This document shows, one piece after another, positions 57,253 through 64,000 of a DNA stretch of 64,000 nt. The translations under genes were made by a program, and so were the position numbers. The stretch is from Sternotherus odoratus (lineage: Eukaryota > Chordata > Testudines > Kinosternidae). A model generated the notes under the pieces. That model did no database searches, was not told the DNA's origin, and was given only the letters and a program-made list of their open reading frames with translations. Every line of letters begins with the position of its first letter. Position 1 is the first letter of the stretch. The stretch is from assembly GCA_032164245.1 (NCBI GenBank), contig JAVMKO010000001.1, positions 162,307,434-162,371,433 on the forward strand. The letters run 5' to 3'.

Positions 57253-59714
57253 ACTAGCAAAAGTGCCCGGCGTTGCTCGGGTCAGTTGGAGGTGGGAGGG
57301 GGCAGACAGCTGACACCCCCTGACCAACCCCAACACCCACACCTCACCCCCTCACCCACCCTGACACCTTCCCACCCCCCAGACCAAACCCGACACCCCC
57401 CGGCTCACTTACCCCCCCCCCACCAAACCCGACACCCCCACCTCACCCGCCGACCGACAGTGTATTTAATAATCTGTGTGCTACACGGTGCACCGTGAGC
57501 CGGGGGGGTGTCGGGTTTGGTCTGGGGGGGTGGGAAGTTGTCGGTGTGGGTGAGGGGTGAGGTGTGGGTGTTGGGTGTGGTCGGGGTTTTGCGGTTGGTG
57601 GGGGGGTGAGGTGGGGGGTGTCGGGGTTCGGTCGGGGGTAAGTGAGCCAGGGGGTGTCGGGTTTGGTCTGGGGGGGGGGGGGGGTGGGAAGGTGTCGGAG
57701 TGGGTGAGGGGTGAGGTGTGGGTGTTGCGGTTGGTCAGGGGATGTTGCGGTTGGTGGGGGGGTAAGGGTGGGGTGTCGGTTTGCTTGGGGGGATGAGGTG
57801 GGGGTGTTTGGGTTTGGTCGGGGGGTAAGTGAGCCGGGGGGTGTCAGGTTTGGTCTGGGGGGGGTGGGGACGGTGTCGGGGTGGGTGAGGGGTGAGGTGT
57901 GGGTGTTGGGGTTGGTCAGGGGGTGTCGGGTTTGCTTGGGGGGGTGAGGTGGGGGTGTCGGGTTCGGTCGGGGGGTAAGTGAGCCAGGGGGTGTCGGGTT
58001 TGGTCTGGGGGGGTGGGAAGGTGTCGGGGTGGGTGAGGGGTGAGGGGTGGGGTGTTGGGGTTGGTCAGGGGGTGTTGCGGTTGGTGGGGGTGTGAGGTGG
58101 GGGTGTCGGGTTTGCTTGGGGGGGTGAGGTGGGGGTGTCGGGTTCGGTCAGGGGTAAGTGACCCGGGGGTGTCGGGTTTGGTCTTGGGATGTTGCGATTG
58201 GTGGGGGGTGAGGTTGGGGGTGTCGGGTTTGGTCGGGGGGTAAATGAGCCAGGGGGTGTCGGGTTTGGTCTGGGGGGGTGGGAAGGTGTCGGGGTGGGTG
58301 AGGGGTGAGGGGGTGGGTGTTGGGGTTGGTCAGGGGGTGTTGCGGTTGGTGTGGGGGGTGAGGTGGCGGTGTCGGGTTTGGTCGGGGGGTAAGTGAGCCG
58401 GGGGGGTGTCGGGTTTGGTCTGGGCACCCACCCCGACACCCTTCCCCCCCCCCAGACCAAACCCAACACCCACCCCTCACCCCTCACCCACCCCGACACC
58501 TTCCCACCCCCCCAGACCAAACCCGACACCCCCTGGCTCACTTACCCCCCGACCGAACCCGACACCCCAACCTCACCCCCCCACCAATCGCAACATCCCA
58601 AGACCAAACCCGACACCCCTGGGTCACTTTCCCCCCGACCGAACCCGACACCCCCACCTCACCCCCCCAAGCAAACCCCACACCCCCACCTCACACCCCC
58701 ACCAACCGCAACACCCCCTGACCAACCCCACCCCGACACCTTCCCACCCCCCAGACCAAACCCGACACCCCCTGGCTCACTTACCCCCCGACCGAACCCG
58801 ACACCCCCACCTCACCCCCCCAAGCAAACCCGACACCCCCTGACCAACCCCAACACCCACACCTCACCCACCCCGACAACTTCCCACCCCCCCAGACCAA
58901 ACCCGACACCCCCCCCCGGCTCACTTACCCCCCAACCGAACCCGACACCCCCACCTCACCCCCCCACCAATCGCAACACCCCCAGACGGAACCCGACACC
59001 CCCCGGCTCACTTACCCCCTGACCAAACCCGACACCCCCACCTCACCCCCCCACCAACCGCAACACCCCCTGACCAACCCCAACACCCACACCTCACCCC
59101 TCACCCACCCAGACACCTTCCCACCCCCCCAGACCAAACCTGACACCCCCCGGCTCACTTACCCCCGACCGAACCCGACACCCCTACCTCATCCCCCCAA
59201 GCAAACCGACACCCCCACCTCACCCCCCGACTGAACCCGACACCCCCACCTCACTTACCGTCCCACCAAACCCAACTTGGATCCGTCGCAGGCGGGGGGG
59301 GGGGGAACCGAGGGATTCCGGGGACCTTCGCAGGTGGGGGGGGCACAGGGCTGATGGATTCCGGGGTTCCGTTGGGAGGGGGGAGGGGGCAGAGAACTGA
59401 GGGATCTCCGGGGTTCTGTTGGAGGAGGGAGGGGTGAGCTGAGCGAGTGAGGTGTCTGTTGGAGGGGGTATTATGACATCATCACCACCTAACCGCCCAG
59501 CTAATGTGATTGGCCCTGAAAGACTTTCACCCCTGGGGGGCGTCAGAGGTGAGATCTGAAAATTTTTCGACCCTTACCAGCATCTAGACACCAAGACCCC
59601 TAACTGTACCAAATTTCAAGTCTCTGGCTCAAACGGTGTGGGAGGAGTTCACTGTCATACATACATACATACATACACACATACATACACCACTTGACTT
59701 TTATATATATAGAT
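57253..59714. repeat. GC-rich dispersed repeat R4 with large palindrome
   Basis: Starts ACTAGCAAAAGTGCCCGGCG and ends in ACAT repeats and TTTTATATATATAGAT. A G-rich tract (about 57490-58425) flips to a C-rich tract (about 58426-59275) at GGTCTGGGCACCCACCCC, giving an imperfect palindrome of about 1.8 kb. Frames within it are artefacts. Confidence 0.88.
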
Positions 59715-59715
59715 A

Positions 59716-61369
59716 GAAACATCCAGCTGTGGTGGTACTGGTAATTGAATAGTTCATTACACTACTAATCCAAACATTTCACCTACATACATTCAATTCT
59801 AGATAGGGTTTTTTAAAACCATGGTCACCACTGTATTCTCTCTGCACCTACCAATAATGCATTAAGTAATCTGAGTACACAGCTGTCACAGGCTGGTTGG
59901 TCTCATATCCTCTTCCTAGAGGAAGAAACCTGTGAAGTAGTGTCTTGTTTTGATAGGATGTTTATTTTTTAAAATATCTGCTATGTGCTTGAGGGAAGAG
60001 TAAGGCAAAGAAATGTATTTTCCATATGAGCGGAAAGGTTTGTGAGGATGGTTTGGAGGGAATTTATTCCAGGGTGTTGGAGACAAACACATGCGAAAAT
60101 CATGTCAATGTTAAACTAATGCCAGTTTAATGAGTGATAATACCTGACAACTAGCTATTTAAAAGCATGGGTGTTACTCAGCCAGGTTTTGGGTGGTAGA
60201 AGGGGTTGTCCACATGACACGTTTTGCATCACCTCCTTATGGCCTAATGTTTCTGTAATTCTCAGCATTTACTCTTCAGCCTGCCTCGCTTCCCCAGCAA
60301 CAGGACAGGGGAAAGGAGTAGACTAGCAGCTTAGGTTGATAAGGTATAGAAAGGGCCTGTCAAAGTGTGACAGGTAAAATGAGGAAATGTACTGAAGCTA
60401 GAGAACAGTATATTGCCACCCTTCCTCCGAGAACCTTGATGAGTTTGACACAGAGGAACCCTCCCATCACCTCTGAAATAAGTTACTTCTCCACTTGCTT
60501 TCTGAAGCTGCAGTAGAGCCGGAGTCTGATCAGTGGACATGTATATGGTATTAAGCAGCTGATCTTCTCTCAAGTGAAAGGTGGATGGGTATCTATTCCC
60601 AGTGCTCGGGGCCTGGCTACGCTGTTTTTATGATATGGTGGAATCTATAGTCAAAAGAGTTCAATCAAGCTGTAGACTACCTACATTAGGTCAGTCCTGG
60701 GGATAGGCACATGGAGGTTTTTTTTTGTAGTCCTTTGTATATGTTTAGAGTCTGGCAGGTAAAGCAGTACAGTCCCCTCCTCTGGGCACAGATGTATCAA
60801 TATGTCTTTATAGCAGTATAGCTTATTTCTGTTACTGGTATAAAGGCAGCTCCTAGTGACAGAATAGTGTCCACAGGAAGGGGGTTGTACTACCTTAACT
60901 GTCTGTTTCTAAGCATATACCAAGTGTTAGAGAAACAGGGAATAGGCCAACTCTGAGACAAGCTAATGCTACCAGTTTTGACTGGTGTATCCTGCACTAT
61001 CTTTAGAAACAGTTTTCCAAGGAGAACAGTGAGAGCAAAAAAGTATATGGCTTCAAGACTGAACTTGTTAAGTTTATGGAAGAGACAGTGTGAGGAGGCT
61101 GCCTACAATAGCATGTAGCCGATCTCCAACAGCCAATGATGGGAAGGGCTCTGAGTTACTACAGGGAATTCTTTCCCTGGTGTCTGGCTGGTCGGTCTTG
61201 CCTACATGCTCAGGGGTTAAGTAATCACCATATTTGGGCTTGAGAAGGAATTTTCTCTTGGTTCAAATTGGCAGAGAGACTGGGGGTGTTTTCACTTTCT
61301 GCAGCATGGGGAATGGGTCACTTGCAGGTTTAAACTAATGTAAATGGTGGCTTCTTTGTAATTTATCCA
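59716..61369. other. No gene recognised (intergenic)
   Basis: Between the IFNGR2 and TMEM50B ends. No conserved frame, no clear element. Confidence 0.45.
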
Positions 61370-61720
61370 CAGTGATGCCACAATCTTTCTTGAGTGGTAC
61401 AGCTAATTTTGACCCCAATATTTTGTATATGCACTGTAGTTAGGATTGGCACTTCCACTGTCAATTACTTTGCATTTATCAATATTTAATTTCATCTGCC
61501 CTTTTGCTGCCCAGTCACCCAGTTTAGTGAGATCCCTTTCTAACTCTTTGCAGTATACTTTGCACTAACTACCTTGCGTAATTTTGCATCACCTGCCAAT
61601 TTTTCCACTTCAGTATTTACCCTTTTCCAGGTCCTTTATAAATATATTGAACACTCATCCCAGCCAGCGCAGACTCCTGGGGGATACCATTATCTATCTC
61701 TTCATCAATTTAAAAATAAT
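61370..61720 (-). mobile_element. CR1 LINE reverse transcriptase fragment
   Basis: Minus-strand homologue of the segments at 35261-35395 and 38810-38930, with the TTTGCATTTATCAATATTTA and CACCCAGTTTAGTGAGATCC blocks. Confidence 0.75.
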
Positions 61721-61854
61721 AATAAAAAAAAAACTCATCCAGTGACATTTTCAACCTATACTTACTTTTTAAGTCATGAAACAGGATACCGAAATTTTTA
61801 AATAATTATTGTGGTGTTTGGCAATTTTGATGTAAGATCTGTACAAACAAGAGA

Positions 61855-63466
61855 TTAGTCTCAGGAAGCCTTTATTGTATTTCGGTGAAGTTATAATTGA
61901 GCAAATATAAGCTATGTACAATTCACACCGTTTAACATCAAATGTAACTGATTCAGAATGAACTTGCAGTTTGGTGGGTAAATCAGGTCAGAAGTAACAG
62001 TCTAGGCAATGGCACAATTCTCAGCTATGGCATTTGCTTCATCTTATGCCCACTAGAAAGATCCCCAGAAAAGAGGGTGGAGAGAAGAAATCAAATTAAC
62101 AGGAAAATTAGTTGCCATATATGTGGATTATTATTCATGCTGTCAAAGTTATGTTAATACTGTTTGTGGGGCAAGCTTCTGGTATATGAAAAAAATTATA
62201 AAAGCTGAGAGTGAGACAAGGTAATCTCACTTCACTTTATGCTAAATGCTTTAGATAGAGGTAGAACTGATAAGAGAAGGATGTCAAACATGTAACCAAA
62301 ACTGTAGCACATGTACAAGATCATCCAATATAGATAGAAAAACATGAATTTTTTCCTTTTTCTTCTCCAGTTAGAACATACTGGACTCCAATAATATTGG
62401 AACCATTTAAACTCAATTCTTTCCTAAGTGTGTACTCATTAGATCTAAGAAATATACCTGAAAAAAAACTTCATAAAAATGAGGAAAAGTCATCCTGCCA
62501 CATATTTCATCAGCAAAATGATCCCTGAAGAAAAGCTGCATTACTGTAACTTTCAAATGTTAGTCTTTCATGGATTCATCATACTCAAATATATTAGCTT
62601 CAGATGAATTTAGGTTTTTCTCCAATGTAATGGTAAATATAGCTAATGGTAATAAGTTACTGAATAGTAGACATGAGTGTTTGTCATAAGAATCATGTCA
62701 GTAAATTGTATTTGTGCTATAATGAGAGGATTGAAATTAAAACTAATCACTTAAATTGTCCCTTTATTATAGGACCTTGTTTTAAAAAGCCTTCACCTTT
62801 TAAAAATAGTTCAAAAGCTATTCTGTATTTTGACTTTTTCAAACCTTTATATAAAATTCTTCTTAAAATCTCTCTCACAGACCAGGATATAATCAAGATT
62901 TTTTCTTCTTAGCTATCCAGAAATTTAGATGAGACACTTTGAAGGGCTCACTTCGACTTACAGGTATCCATTTTACAAGCTAGACATTGCTGCATAGCTT
63001 GTAAAATCGGCTACAGCCCACCAGTGGATAAAAGTAATAGTTGATTTGATGCAGGTGGCCTTGATCCTGCAAACTCTTGCTTGCTTGAGTAGTTCAACTG
63101 AAGTTTGTCTCGTGTGAGGTTTGCAGAATCAAATCCTACATGGTGTTGCAAGTTCGTGTAGGAGAGTGGAAATAAAGACTTCAGAAATAAAAAAAATTAA
63201 CATTTGCTTTAAGATATATACATATGCAGCCATGTAATGTACATATTCACAAATCTGTTCTATGAAAAAGGGAACTAATTACAGAAAACTGAATGAACTA
63301 TGAGATTTTCAAAAACGGTTTGACAATTTAGAGAAAGCAAAAAACATTAACAAATATTTAATGCAAATTTTGAGTATTTAGCAAAATGTAAAAACAAACA
63401 AAACAAATATGTCTAGATACTCAATACAATCTGGAGGGCATGGAATTAATGCTAACTTGGATTAAA
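61855..63466 (-). other. TMEM50B: TMEM50B 3' UTR
   Basis: AT-rich sequence following the TMEM50B stop on the minus strand. An AATAAA signal (minus strand, 61871-61876) with no repeat nearby marks a likely 3' end near 61855. A second AATAAA lies at about 62762-62767. A long 3' UTR fits what is known of TMEM50B. Confidence 0.65.
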
Positions 63467-63512
63467 TTATCCCCATAACTCTTCTGTTCTTCCAAATTTG
63501 TAGATCAGAGTA
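63467..63512 (-). CDS. TMEM50B: TMEM50B last coding exon
   Basis: On the minus strand an acceptor TTTTCTTACAG is followed by one base and then 14 codons reading TLIYKFGRTEELWG and TAA (63467-63469). This matches my recollection of the C-terminus of TMEM50B, a small four-helix membrane protein of the endoplasmic reticulum and Golgi; the paralogue TMEM50A has a related KFGRTE ending. The exon is too short to show up as an open frame by length. Position supports it: TMEM50B is the tail-to-tail neighbour of IFNGR2 in human. The remaining exons lie beyond 64000. Confidence 0.85.
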
Positions 63513-63660
63513 CTGTAAGAAAATAGAAGTTAACATGTAATGTGGACAAAGGTCACTTGACATAGGAACAGAGGATACTTTAAACTCAAGTTTTGCACTT
63601 ATAATTTGGGTTGAAAGAAACTAAGCATCAAATATTAATTCTTTAGCTACAGTACATTTA

Positions 63661-63931
63661 GGGCTGGTCTTCACTAGGGGGAAGATCGAAAATTCAGCTA
63701 CATTAACGTAGCTGAAGTTTGCGTATCTACAGCCGACTTACCTGCCGTCCTCATGGCGGTGGCAGGTGGCAGCGCACTCCCCCATCGACTCCAGCTGGCG
63801 CCTTTTGCCAAGCTGGCGTTCCAGAGTCGACGGGGGCGCTGCTGGCGATCAATTTATCACGTCTTGACAAGATGCGATTAAATCGATTGCCAAAAGATCG
63901 ATCCCTCCCCCCTGTAGTGAAGACAAGCCCC
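63661..63931. mobile_element. MITE (GGGC-TGTCTTCACTA family) copy 3, inverted
   Basis: Starts GGGCTGGTCTTCACTA and ends TAGTGAAGACAAGCCC, opposite in orientation to copies 1 and 2, within the last TMEM50B intron. Contains the uninterrupted centre TTCAGCTAC-ATTAAC-GTAGCTGAA. Confidence 0.85.
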
Positions 63932-64000
63932 CACTCCCTCTGCTAATCCTAGCTCAGTCCACTTTAACATCTTTAATTTGAAAATCTACTTTCACGTATA

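Noticed and set aside
58065..59022. Frames up to 209 residues, Pro-rich
   Set aside because: Translation of the C-rich half of repeat R4.

Overview
This window looks like nuclear DNA of a sauropsid, most likely a turtle. It holds a spliced vertebrate gene with long introns, many CR1 LINE fragments, Penelope-like fold-back repeats, hAT and Tigger DNA transposons, and a gammaretrovirus-like endogenous provirus. No prokaryotic feature is present. The species call is inferred from the repeat types.

Host genes. On the + strand there is a complete seven-exon class II cytokine receptor gene that I identify as IFNGR2, the beta chain of the interferon-gamma receptor. Exon 1 lies in a CpG island (start codon 19118) and the stop codon ends at 54938. 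The joined coding sequence is 333 codons plus stop, with intron phases 1-2-1-0-1-0. On the - strand the last coding exon of TMEM50B (63467-63512) and its long 3' UTR (to about 61855) run toward IFNGR2. The tail-to-tail IFNGR2/TMEM50B order matches human chromosome 21. I found no exon of the expected upstream neighbour IFNAR1.

Layout. 1-5917: a reverse-oriented provirus with a partial LTR (1-292), broken gag and pol, almost no env, and a full LTR (5469-5917); it sits inside an hAT element that continues to 6497. 6600-18370: a GC-rich minisatellite, an old LTR-like repeat carrying a Tigger element, a fold-back element, and a nearly intact 2.95-kb hAT transposon (14125-17074) inside a MITE. 18371-19250: IFNGR2 promoter and exon 1. 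19191-36978 (intron 1): CR1, a Penelope-like element encoding a GIY-YIG domain, several hAT MITEs with clean 8-bp target duplications, and three copies of a GC-rich repeat. 36979-46255: exons 2-6 with CR1, Tigger and MITE insertions between them. 46256-54758 (intron 6): mostly unassigned sequence plus a fold-back element and three DNA transposons. 54939-61700: IFNGR2 3' UTR, a fourth GC-rich repeat containing a roughly 1.8-kb palindrome, and a CR1 fragment. 61855-64000: TMEM50B end.

How the parts relate. IFNGR2 supplies the JAK2-binding chain of the interferon-gamma receptor; the box-1-like motif sits just inside the membrane, split by the exon 6/7 junction. Everything else is a layered record of mobile elements. 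The points most worth a second look are the fold-back elements with hammerhead-ribozyme-like cores, a perfect 105-nt palindrome, the long G-rich/C-rich palindromes that switch strand at the same sequence in two copies, the one-stop hAT transposase, and a provirus whose LTRs are identical although its coding region is dead.
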